NCBI GenBank assembly: GCA_002342505.1
Contig: DDQB01000025.1
Location: 2,167-7,587 of the forward strand
DNA from: Acidaminococcaceae bacterium UBA2453
GTDB lineage: Bacteria > Bacillota > Negativicutes > Acidaminococcales > Acidaminococcaceae
DNA: 5,421 bases
Reading direction: 5' to 3'
This document shows, in pieces, positions 1 through 5,401 of the stretch. The translations under genes and the position numbers were made by a program. Numbering within the stretch: position 1 is the first letter of the stretch; every line of letters begins with the position of its first letter. The notes below the pieces were generated by a model. That model was not told the origin of the DNA. It made no database searches and was given only the letters and a program-made list of their open reading frames with translations.

Positions 1-29
1 TCCTCGCGCCCTGCGGGAGTGCGACGCTT

Positions 30-112
30 ATTCAGGCGGCATCAGCCCGGGCATTATAATTTTGCACAAAGTTATGCCTTTCCCTGCAGCATAAACCGGG
101 CCTATAAATTCT
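30..112 (-). repeat. Two degenerate tandem copies of a GC-rich intergenic repeat
   Basis: On the minus strand, just after the stop codon of the 116-853 gene, there are two related units about 49 bp apart. The first (112 down to 74) runs from AGAATTTATAGGCCCGG to GGGAAAGGCAT. The second (about 60 down to 30) contains GCCCGGGCTGATGCCGCC. Both share an AT-rich lead (AATTTATA or AATTATAA), then GCCCGG, then a (G)ATGC(T/C)GC core. The first matches 5363-5401 at 35 of 39 positions. The second shares the exact 15-mer TGATGCCGCCTGAAT with 3885-3899. No U-tract follows, so neither copy looks like a normal terminator. The function is unknown. Confidence 0.6.
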
Positions 113-115
113 ATT

Positions 116-853
116 TTACGCTTTTGCTTCCTCAATCACTTCTTCAGCCGCAGCCTTTACGTCTTCAGCAGCCTCTTCCACGGTTTCTTTCACTTCTTCT
201 GCTGCGGCTTCCGCCTTTGCCTCTGCTTCTTTTGCAGCAGCTTCCGCCCGGGCCGCTTCCTCTTTTGTTTTCAGTTCCGCTTCTTTAGCTTTGGCTTCGG
301 CCTGTTCTGCCGCTACTTTTTCTGCTTCCGCTTCGGCAGCCATTCCCTGTGCGTCAAATTTTTTGCTGGAACCGTAATTGTACACAGCAATTTCATCCGC
401 CGCGTATTCTTTTCCTAAAGCAATGGCAATGGCTTCCGTTTTCTCTTTGTCTTTTACGTACACGTTCATGAAGAACGGTTCATCCGTAATGACGTAATCC
501 GCCGCATCACTGTACACGTACAGCTTACCTTCGTCTTCACTGTACGTCTTTACCCGTTTTTCAATGGGATAATTTTTCTTGTTGTCATACAGGCCCGTTA
601 CGCCGTCGGCCAGATGCACCATGCCGATCCGTTTTTCTTTTCCGAAAGCGTACACCTTATGCTCGTCGGTCTCATCATCTTTCGTTGAGGGAACTGCGCC
701 GGTCGCCTGCTTTGCAAAATTTTCCGCTTTTTTCTTCATGGAATCAAAAATGTCTTCCGCGGTCATATTTTTTTCTTTCAAATATTTTTGTCCCAGTTTA
801 TAAGCTACGTAACAAACAACACCTGCAGCTAAAACTTTTTTCATTTTTCCCAT
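116..853 (-). CDS. Hypothetical N-terminally anchored protein with Ala/Glu/Lys-rich helical tail
   Basis: The 245-aa product is not recognised. The start is ATG at 853: AGGAGG at 863-868 lies 9 nt upstream, while an in-frame TTG at 859 would be only 3 nt from it and the ATG at 844 would be 18 nt away. Residues 7-18 (VLAAGVVCYVAY) form a short hydrophobic stretch after a basic start, probably a single membrane anchor; Cys14 lacks a proper lipobox. Residues 20-60 are charged and probably helical. Residues 66-165 form a mixed, aromatic-rich globular part (VYAFGKEKRIG, LYVYSDAADYV, FFMNVYVKD). Residues 170-245 are almost entirely Ala, Glu and Lys in AEAKAKEAE-like runs, suggesting a long helix or coiled coil like the TolA stalk or LEA-type proteins; this is a composition resemblance, not homology. 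It lies downstream of clpB on the same strand, but a strong terminator separates them. Translation is well supported; function is not. Confidence 0.85.
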   Translation of the reverse strand: MGKMKKVLAAGVVCYVAYKLGQKYLKEKNMTAEDIFDSMKKKAENFAKQATGAVPSTKDDETDEHKVYAFGKEKRIGMVHLADGVTGLYDNKKNYPIEKRVKTYSEDEGKLYVYSDAADYVITDEPFFMNVYVKDKEKTEAIAIALGKEYAADEIAVYNYGSSKKFDAQGMAAEAEAEKVAAEQAEAKAKEAELKTKEEAARAEAAAKEAEAKAEAAAEEVKETVEEAAEDVKAAAEEVIEEAKA

Positions 854-862
854 GATCAAAAA

Positions 863-868
863 CCTCCT
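863..868 (-). promoter_or_regulatory. Ribosome binding site deciding the start of the 116-853 gene
   Basis: A perfect AGGAGG on the minus strand lies 9 nt before the ATG at 851-853. It rules out the upstream TTG at 859 (3 nt spacing) and the downstream ATG at 844 (18 nt spacing). Confidence 0.85.
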
Positions 869-974
869 GACATTTCATCTAAGTTAAGGAATCACTGATT
901 TAAAAATTTTTTTTGCATCCGTTGCCTTAATGTTATCAACGCAAAAATATTTTTTGAAATGACTTTATTTTTTT

Positions 975-1040
975 TCTTTCTATGTCTTTCGTTTCTATTT
1001 TTCGTTTCCATGTCTTTCGTTAAAATTCCATCGTTTCTAT
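975..1040. repeat. Five iteron-like repeats, about 14-bp period
   Basis: Plus-strand units are TCTTTCTATG (975), TCGTTTCTAT (989), TCGTTTCCAT (1002), TCGTTAAAAT (1017) and TCGTTTCTAT (1031), spaced 14, 13, 15 and 14 bp. A longer match is superimposed: TTTCTATGTCTTTCGTT at 977-993 recurs at 1005-1021 with one change. The units all have the same direction. They could be repeated protein-binding sites or a slippage-derived low-complexity stretch. Confidence 0.55.
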
Positions 1041-1061
1041 TTTTTCAAATCATTTCATATT

Positions 1062-1070
1062 ATTGTATCA
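1062..1070 (-). promoter_or_regulatory. Possible extended -10 promoter for the 116-853 gene
   Basis: On the minus strand TGATACAAT forms an extended -10 (TG, one base, TACAAT; five of six to TATAAT). No good -35 lies at the expected distance. It sits just past the clpB terminator, which is sensible for an independent unit, and would give a leader of roughly 200 nt. Tentative. Confidence 0.3.
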
Positions 1071-1121
1071 TAAAGTGACAACGCGATAAACTGTTGACGC
1101 GAATATTTTAAAAAAATGCCA

Positions 1122-1156
1122 CAAAAAAGACCTCTTTCCGCCATAGAAAGAGGTCT
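1122..1156 (-). terminator. Intrinsic terminator of clpB
   Basis: On the minus strand AGACCTCTTTC (1156-1146) pairs perfectly over 11 bp with GAAAGAGGTCT (1138-1128) around a 7-nt loop, followed directly by a run of six U. It lies 84 nt past the clpB stop and should end clpB transcription before the next gene. The plus-strand side lacks a clean U-run, so it is mainly directed against clpB. A smaller CTGCAA/TTGCAG hairpin (1212-1227) sits between stop and terminator. Confidence 0.9.
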
Positions 1157-1239
1157 GAGTATAAATTTTTCAGCTTTTTGTCCTGCAAAAACTTTTTTCA
1201 AAATTTTATTTCTGCAATTTTTTGCAGTCAGCCAGCCAA

Positions 1240-3771
1240 TCACTTCACGTCAATATTTCCGTTGTTTACATAAATTTCCACACTGTCTCCGGATTTGATC
1301 TCGCCGTTGACGATCTTTTTGGATAAAACATTTTCTACGCTGTGGACAATAAGACGTTTTAACGGACGGGCGCCGAACTGCGGGTCGAAGCCCTCTTTTG
1401 CCAGGAGAGCCGCCGCTTCCTCCGTGCAGCTCAGATTCATATCCAGCTGCTTGTGCACCCTGTCGCCCAATTCTTTCAGAATCAGCTTGACAATGTCTTT
1501 GATCTGTTCCGGCTGCAGCGCCTTAAAGGTTACAATATCATCCACGCGGTTCAGGAATTCCGGACGGAATCTTGTCAGCAGCAGCTGTCGCACCGCTTCG
1601 CTGTCCAACGCTTCCTTAGCTTCCATGATCCGCTGGCTGCCAATGTTACTGGTCATAATGATCAGCGTGTTTTTAAAGTCCACGCTGCGTCCCTGCCCAT
1701 CCGTGAGCCGTCCGTCGTCCAGTACCTGCAGCAGCGCATTGAATACATCCGGGTGCGCCTTTTCAATTTCATCAAACAAAATAACGGAATAAGGGTGACG
1801 CCGTACCGCTTCCGTCAGCTGGCCGCCTTCGTCATACCCCACATAACCGGGAGGCGCGCCGATGAGGCGGGACACAGTATGTTTCTCCATGTATTCGCTC
1901 ATGTCGATGCGGATCATGTTCTTCGCATCATCAAACAAAACTTCCGCCAGAGTTTTGGCCAGTTCCGTCTTGCCTACGCCGGTAGGCCCCAGGAAGATAA
2001 AGGAACCGATAGGACGATTAGGATCCTTGATGCCCGCACGGGCGCGGATCACCGCATCCGCCACAGCCTTCACCGCTTCATCCTGTCCCACCACATGCTC
2101 ATGTAACGTTTCTTCCAGATGAACCAGCTTTTCCCTTTCACCGGTTCCCAGCCGCTGCACCGGGATTCCTGTCCATGTGCTCACTACACGGGCAATGTCT
2201 TCTTCATCCACTTCTTCCTTCAGCAGCGCGTTTTCGCCGACAGTCTGGTTTTCCAGGGCCTGTAGCTGTTTCTGCAGTTCCGGCAGGCGGCCGTACTTCA
2301 GTTCCGCCAGCTTGTTCAGGTCATAATCCCGCTCGGCCTGTTCCATCTCCTGCTTTACGGCGCCGATTTCCTTCTTCACTTCACGGACTTTTACAATGCT
2401 GGCCTTTTCATCGTCCCAGCGCTTGATCAGGGCTGCGTTTTCTTCCCGCAGTTTGGCCAGCTGCTCCTGCAGCTTCACCAGACGATCCGCCGATGCCGGG
2501 TCTTCTTCTTTTTTCAGGGCCTGCTCTTCAATTTCCAGCTGCAGAATCTTACGCTTGCTTTCATCAATCTCCGTAGGAGAAGAATCAATTTCCGTACGGA
2601 GCCGGGCCGCCGCTTCATCCACCAGGTCAATGGCCTTATCCGGCAGGAACCGGTCGTTGATGTACCGCTGGCTCATCACTGCCGCAGCTACCAGAGAAGC
2701 GTCCTTGATCCGCACGCCGTGATGGTTTTCATAGCTTTCCTTCAGGCCGCGGAGAATAGAAATGGTATCTTCCACGCTTGGCTCGTTGACCATGACAGGC
2801 TGGAACCGGCGCTCCAGGGCGCTGTCCTTTTCAATATATTTATGGTATTCATTTAATGTAGTGGCGCCGATGCAGCGCAGTTCGCCCCGGGCCAGCATGG
2901 GTTTCAGTATGTTGCCGGCATCCATGGAGCCTTCTGCCGCGCCTGCACCTACCACAGTGTGCAGTTCGTCAATGAACATGATGATCTGCCCGGCACTGTC
3001 AGCCACAGCCTTCAGCACTTTCTTCAGTCTCTCTTCAAACTCGCCGCGGTATTTGGCGCCGGCCACCAGGGCAGCCAGATCCAGCGCATACAGAGTTTTA
3101 TTCTTCAGGCTTTCGGGTACATCGCCTGCCACGATACGACGGGCCAGTCCTTCCACAATGGCAGTCTTGCCAACACCAGGCTCACCGATGAGTACCGGGT
3201 TATTCTTCTTCCGGCGGCTCAGGATCTCAATGGTCCTGCGGATTTCATCATCACGGCCGATGACCGGATCCAGCTTGCCCTGCCGGGCCCGGGCCGTCAG
3301 ATCCTGCCCGAATTTTTCCAGTGTCTTCTTACTTTCGTCATTGGCCGAGCTGTTGAGGTAATGCTCGTACAGCTTTTCGATTTTGCTGCTGTCAATGCCA
3401 TACTTTTTAAACAGAGCCGTTACATCGTTGCTGCCGTCGCTGGCAAGAGCGGAGGCCAGATGGCCGATAGTCACGTTCCCCTGCCCTGCCTTGCGCAGCA
3501 TCACCCCGTTGACGCGGGCAAAGTCCGTGCTCATGAGCAGCTGCCGGTCCTGTCCTTTCACAGAAGGAATACGGCTGACCAACGCCCTTGCTTCATTGGC
3601 AAAAGTGTTTTCATCCACTTTAAATGTCTGCAGCAAAAACTTGAAGAACTCATCGTTACAAAGAGCCAGCAACAGATGCGCGCTGGTCACTTCCTGATTG
3701 TAATTCATCAGAGCCTGCTGCTGCGCCGCTTCAATGACGGCCTTTACTTCATCCATATAGTTTTCGTTCAT
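1240..3771 (-). CDS. clpB: ClpB, AAA+ protein disaggregase
   Basis: This 843-aa cytosolic ATPase is known in its family to form hexamers that, with DnaK/DnaJ/GrpE, pull polypeptides out of aggregates. All parts are visible: N domain (about 1-150); NBD1 with Walker A GEPGVGKT (196-203), pore-loop Tyr241 in KYRGE, Walker B MFIDE (265-269) and arginine fingers Arg321-Arg322; a full coiled-coil M domain (about 395-520), which marks ClpB rather than ClpA or ClpC; NBD2 with Walker A GPTGVGKT (595-602), pore loop GYVGYDEGG (642-650), Walker B VILFDE (663-668), arginine finger Arg742 and sensor-2 GARPLKR (800-806). There is no ClpP-docking IGF/IGL loop. Length is near the usual 855-870 aa. The ATG is set by AAGGAG (3781-3786), 9 nt upstream. 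Its leader is AT-rich without a clear promoter, CIRCE or paired CtsR heptads. No internal start comparable to the short E. coli form is obvious near residue 150. Intact and confidently identified. Confidence 0.98.
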   Translation of the reverse strand: MNENYMDEVKAVIEAAQQQALMNYNQEVTSAHLLLALCNDEFFKFLLQTFKVDENTFANEARALVSRIPSVKGQDRQLLMSTDFARVNGVMLRKAGQGNVTIGHLASALASDGSNDVTALFKKYGIDSSKIEKLYEHYLNSSANDESKKTLEKFGQDLTARARQGKLDPVIGRDDEIRRTIEILSRRKKNNPVLIGEPGVGKTAIVEGLARRIVAGDVPESLKNKTLYALDLAALVAGAKYRGEFEERLKKVLKAVADSAGQIIMFIDELHTVVGAGAAEGSMDAGNILKPMLARGELRCIGATTLNEYHKYIEKDSALERRFQPVMVNEPSVEDTISILRGLKESYENHHGVRIKDASLVAAAVMSQRYINDRFLPDKAIDLVDEAAARLRTEIDSSPTEIDESKRKILQLEIEEQALKKEEDPASADRLVKLQEQLAKLREENAALIKRWDDEKASIVKVREVKKEIGAVKQEMEQAERDYDLNKLAELKYGRLPELQKQLQALENQTVGENALLKEEVDEEDIARVVSTWTGIPVQRLGTGEREKLVHLEETLHEHVVGQDEAVKAVADAVIRARAGIKDPNRPIGSFIFLGPTGVGKTELAKTLAEVLFDDAKNMIRIDMSEYMEKHTVSRLIGAPPGYVGYDEGGQLTEAVRRHPYSVILFDEIEKAHPDVFNALLQVLDDGRLTDGQGRSVDFKNTLIIMTSNIGSQRIMEAKEALDSEAVRQLLLTRFRPEFLNRVDDIVTFKALQPEQIKDIVKLILKELGDRVHKQLDMNLSCTEEAAALLAKEGFDPQFGARPLKRLIVHSVENVLSKKIVNGEIKSGDSVEIYVNNGNIDVK

Positions 3772-3780
3772 ACTGTATCA

Positions 3781-3786
3781 CTCCTT
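3781..3786 (-). promoter_or_regulatory. Ribosome binding site of clpB
   Basis: AAGGAG on the minus strand lies 9 nt before the ATG at 3769-3771 and supports the chosen clpB start. The upstream 3812-3870 stretch is AT-rich and probably holds the clpB promoter, but several weak -10/-35 pairs compete and none is convincing. Confidence 0.8.
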
Positions 3787-3876
3787 CTGCAAAACCTTCC
3801 CGCACAGGCAGGAACATTAAAATTAACAATTTTACTTTACAAAATCAAAAAAAAGCTATATGTTTATAGTAGATAT

Positions 3877-3974
3877 TTGTCCGTTGATGCCGCCTGAATT
3901 AGAGACGCGCACAGGTTGCAGCACGGTTTGACTGAGCGTTGGCGCCGCGCTATGAAAGCGGCATCAGCGGACAA
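3877..3974. repeat. 98-bp imperfect palindromic element between clpB and the 4001 gene
   Basis: The outer arms TTGTCCGTTGATGCCGC (3877-3893) and GCGGCATCAGCGGACAA (3958-3974) are complementary over 17 bp with a single T-G pair, which would be a wobble in RNA. The 64-bp centre is GC-rich and contains the smaller hairpin AGCG-TTGGCGCCG-CGCT (3935-3951). The left arm continues into a sequence related to the repeat at 17-44 on the opposite strand (shared 15-mer). The element is flanked by TA-containing sequence on both sides, as MITE-like insertions often are, but the duplication cannot be proved. It contrasts sharply with the AT-rich DNA around it. Confidence 0.6.
3928..3956 (+). promoter_or_regulatory. 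Likely sigma-A promoter of the 4001 gene, inside the palindrome
   Basis: TTGACT (3928-3933, five of six to the -35 consensus) is followed after exactly 17 bp by TATGAA (3951-3956, four of six to the -10). Transcription would start near 3963, giving a leader of about 38 nt that carries most of the right palindrome arm and the TGAGG ribosome binding site (3991-3995). Confidence 0.5.
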
Positions 3975-4000
3975 TACACAAATTTTTAAGTGAGGTTATC

Positions 4001-5056
4001 ATGAGAACTAATGTCATCGCCTACCGATTATTCGACGTAGCCGACGAGATCAATCTGGATCAGGTGCAGGCCCTGTGGCACAGCCGCAACAAAATTTCTT
4101 CCCGTCTGCGCCTTGACCGCATTTCCACAAAATCCATCACCTTCCACGATCCACCCGTGCTGGTGGAGCTTGGCTTCCATGAGATGACCATCGGCGGTGT
4201 GGAATACCTGGTTGAAGTGAAAGCCCGCATCCAGGACCTGGGTGTTATCTGCATCCTCTTCAACATCCCGCCGGAAGAAGACATTACCTATCAGGAATAC
4301 CTGAACCTGGTGCTGGCGGTAGAAGACCTGCCGGATGAAGAGTTCCGTCGCTTCCTGAACGCCACCATGGAGACCATCGGGCCTGCCTGCACCAATCCGA
4401 ATATTTCCGGCTTTGACGAAGATTTTGTAGTGTATTATTTCCAGGATCCCATTCCCGCCGACTGGGATATCGTGCCTTTCCTGCTGAAAGACCCCAACCC
4501 CGTCAATGAAGAGACCCGGGAATCCGCGCTGGCCAATCATTTCTCCTACGCAGAGGATGAAGCCTGGCTGGCCTGGGACAGCGCCGTGGTCTACGATCCC
4601 ACCGGAATTATGGATATCCCCGATCTGCTGGAGTTTGCCAATGCCCAGTACCTGGAGCTGCGCTATTATGACAATTTCCTGAACCATGCCATTGACAAGA
4701 CCTACGATGTAATCGAAGATAAGGAAAACATGAAAGACATGGATGTGCTCCGCAACATCCGCGATGAACTGCTGGAAACTATGGCCGATGTCAGCAGCCT
4801 CACCAGCAACATCACCAACTCGCTGCTGGTAACAGAAGATATTTTCTACGCCAAGGTGTACACGCGCTACATGAAATTACTGAAAGCTTCCGTGTGGCAG
4901 GAAAACATCGAGTTGAAGATGCAGGTGCTGCAGCGTTGCTATAACATGCTGAATGAAACGGTGAGCAGCCACCATCTGGAGCAGATGCGCAAGTACAACA
5001 TAACCTTACTGGCAATCATCGCAGTCATTCTTTTAGGAACGGCAATCTTTAAATGA
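4001..5056 (+). CDS. RMD1/DUF155-like C-terminally membrane-anchored protein
   Basis: The 351-aa product starts at ATG 4001, with TGAGG 5 nt upstream. It looks like a divergent member of the RMD1 (DUF155, YagE) family, widespread in bacteria and, in eukaryotes, the mitochondrial RMND1/Rmd1 proteins linked to organelle translation; the bacterial role is unknown. Features I see: an acidic N-terminal alpha/beta half (1-165); a central signature YAEDEAWLAWDSAVVYDP (183-200) followed by LELRYYDNFLNHAID (218-232), which matches the family's typical L-x-IRYYDxxLDxA pattern; a helical region (250-330) with NSLLVTEDIFYAKVYTRYMK (273-292); and a C-terminal membrane segment ITLLAIIAVILLGTAIF (334-350) ending in Lys351. 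This order (soluble body, helices, terminal membrane helix) is the usual RMD1 architecture. No N-terminal signal, no nucleotide-binding motif. It diverges from clpB with a promoter in the intervening palindrome. The family call is from memory of the pattern, not a search; an unrelated tail-anchored protein remains possible. Confidence 0.9.
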   Translation: MRTNVIAYRLFDVADEINLDQVQALWHSRNKISSRLRLDRISTKSITFHDPPVLVELGFHEMTIGGVEYLVEVKARIQDLGVICILFNIPPEEDITYQEYLNLVLAVEDLPDEEFRRFLNATMETIGPACTNPNISGFDEDFVVYYFQDPIPADWDIVPFLLKDPNPVNEETRESALANHFSYAEDEAWLAWDSAVVYDPTGIMDIPDLLEFANAQYLELRYYDNFLNHAIDKTYDVIEDKENMKDMDVLRNIRDELLETMADVSSLTSNITNSLLVTEDIFYAKVYTRYMKLLKASVWQENIELKMQVLQRCYNMLNETVSSHHLEQMRKYNITLLAIIAVILLGTAIFK

Positions 5057-5077
5057 TAATAATTAAATAAAACTTTT

Positions 5078-5153
5078 GCGCCGGTTCAATCCCTCCTTCC
5101 CCCTCCTCACTGCGTTCGTCGAAGGGGACCCCTTCCGGGATTCGTCCCGGCGC
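5078..5153 (+). terminator. Large hairpin element after the 4001 gene, possible terminator
   Basis: GCGCCGG (5078-5084) and CCGGCGC (5147-5153) are perfectly complementary, and inside them AATCCC (5088-5093) pairs with GGGATT (5137-5142). The centre holds pyrimidine-rich CCTTCCCCC and the self-complementary GAAGGGG/CCCCTTC (5121-5135). TTTT precedes it and TTCTGTTTGT follows, a poor but usable U-rich tail. It begins 21 nt after the stop codon. It may end transcription of the 4001 gene or be an intergenic repeat used for that. Confidence 0.5.
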
Positions 5154-5191
5154 TTCTGTTTGTATTAATGATCATTCAAGCAGCATGGTTG

Positions 5192-5218
5192 TTAGCACTC
5201 TCTTCAGCCGACTGCTAA
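5192..5218. promoter_or_regulatory. CIRCE-like operator (HrcA binding site)
   Basis: The left half TTAGCACTC (5192-5200) equals the CIRCE consensus, the spacer is exactly 9 bp, and the right half GACTGCTAA (5210-5218) differs from GAGTGCTAA at one base. HrcA binds CIRCE to repress chaperone operons (groESL, hrcA-grpE-dnaK) in many Gram-positive and other bacteria. No gene in the window starts next to it: the 4001 gene converges from the left and the right side runs at least 200 bp to the window end. The target is probably outside, or the site is a relic. Confidence 0.65.
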
Positions 5219-5227
5219 CTCCTGCCC

Positions 5228-5284
5228 AAAATAAAAGGCAGGTGCAAGAGTTCCCTGAAACGGGAACTCTTTTCTATTGCCTGC
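5228..5284 (-). ncRNA. Candidate small RNA: promoter followed by long hairpin and U-tract
   Basis: On the minus strand the promoter at 5289-5316 should start transcription near 5282-5284. The first ~57 nt fold into an inner perfect 10-bp stem (5262-5271 with 5246-5255, 6-nt loop) and an outer GCAGG/CCTGC stem (5280-5284 with 5238-5242), then CUUUUAUUUU. That is a complete promoter-hairpin-terminator unit with no reading frame. It resembles no RNA family I recognise. Alternatively the hairpin is a two-way terminator, since the plus-strand side is also followed by TCTTTTCT, and the promoter is incidental. Confidence 0.4.
5246..5275 (+). terminator. Intrinsic terminator-like hairpin, plus-strand reading
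   Basis: AAGAGTTCCC (5246-5255) pairs perfectly with GGGAACTCTT (5262-5271) around TGAAAC and is followed by TTCT, a short U-rich tail. On this strand it could stop read-through from the 4001 gene or transcripts passing the CIRCE site. The same stem is the core of the minus-strand small-RNA candidate. Confidence 0.5.
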
Positions 5285-5288
5285 TTTT

Positions 5289-5316
5289 ATTATAATGCAT
5301 AAAGTCAAAAAGTCAA
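5289..5316 (-). promoter_or_regulatory. Strong minus-strand sigma-A-type promoter
   Basis: TTGACT (5316-5311) and a perfect TATAAT (5294-5289) are separated by 16 bp on the minus strand: eleven of twelve consensus bases. It is the best promoter match in the window, in AT-rich DNA, and it points toward the hairpin and CIRCE and away from any visible minus-strand gene. Confidence 0.55.
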
Positions 5317-5362
5317 ATGAAATTTTTGTATTTCTGAAGAGTTTACAAATTTGTCAAAAATA

Positions 5363-5401
5363 AGAATTTATAAGCCCGGGTGATGCTGCCGGGAAAGGCA
5401 T
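5363..5401 (+). repeat. Inverted third copy of the intergenic repeat
   Basis: Read on the plus strand, from AGAATTTATAAGCCCGGG to GCCGGGAAAGGCAT, this 39-bp unit matches the reverse complement of 74-112 at 35 of 39 positions. It can form a short CCCGG/CCGGG hairpin (5375-5379 with 5389-5393). The last 20 bp of the window past it (5402-5421) show nothing I can name. Confidence 0.6.

Larger units (their letters stand above)
854..1122. other. AT-rich spacer and long leader upstream of the 116-853 gene
   Basis: About 270 bp lie between the start of the 116-853 gene and the clpB terminator. The segment is strongly AT-rich with long T and A runs. It holds the RBS at 863-868, the iteron-like array at 975-1040 and a possible promoter near 1062-1067. 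I see no convincing small gene. A 62-codon minus-strand reading frame at 1055-1243 overlaps the clpB end and terminator and looks spurious. If the promoter call is right, the mRNA has a leader of about 200 nt that includes the repeats. Confidence 0.5.

Noticed and set aside
806..853. Lipoprotein signal around Cys14 of the 116-853 product
   Set aside because: The residues before Cys14 are GVV, so the -1 position is Val instead of Gly, Ala or Ser, and the hydrophobic stretch is too short for a type II signal peptide.
2959..3897. A 312-codon plus-strand reading frame opposite clpB
   Set aside because: It is antisense to the conserved NBD1 and N domain of clpB, has no recognisable domain, and extends into the AT-rich leader; it is a shadow of clpB codon use.
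3772..4000. Possible CIRCE or CtsR operator for clpB
   Set aside because: No TTAGCACTC half-site is present, and the only TTTGACT word (3927-3933) has no partner 10 bp away; it fits better as a -35 element.
4028..4687. A 219-codon minus-strand reading frame inside the 4001 gene
   Set aside because: It has no ribosome binding site and no recognisable domain, and lies wholly opposite a better supported gene.
5185..5295. A 36-codon plus-strand reading frame starting ATGGTTGTTAGC
   Set aside because: No ribosome binding site precedes it, and its frame runs through the CIRCE-like operator and the perfect hairpin, whose symmetry explains the sequence better than coding does.
5303..5317. Two GTCAAA-type words resembling CtsR heptads
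   Set aside because: Their spacing is 8 bp rather than the 10 bp of CtsR sites, and they are better explained as minus-strand -35-like sequences.
74..5401. A composite transposon bounded by the inverted 39-bp copies
   Set aside because: There is no transposase, the interior holds a housekeeping chaperone gene, and further copies exist in the interior and in tandem at the left end, so a dispersed repeat family is the simpler reading.
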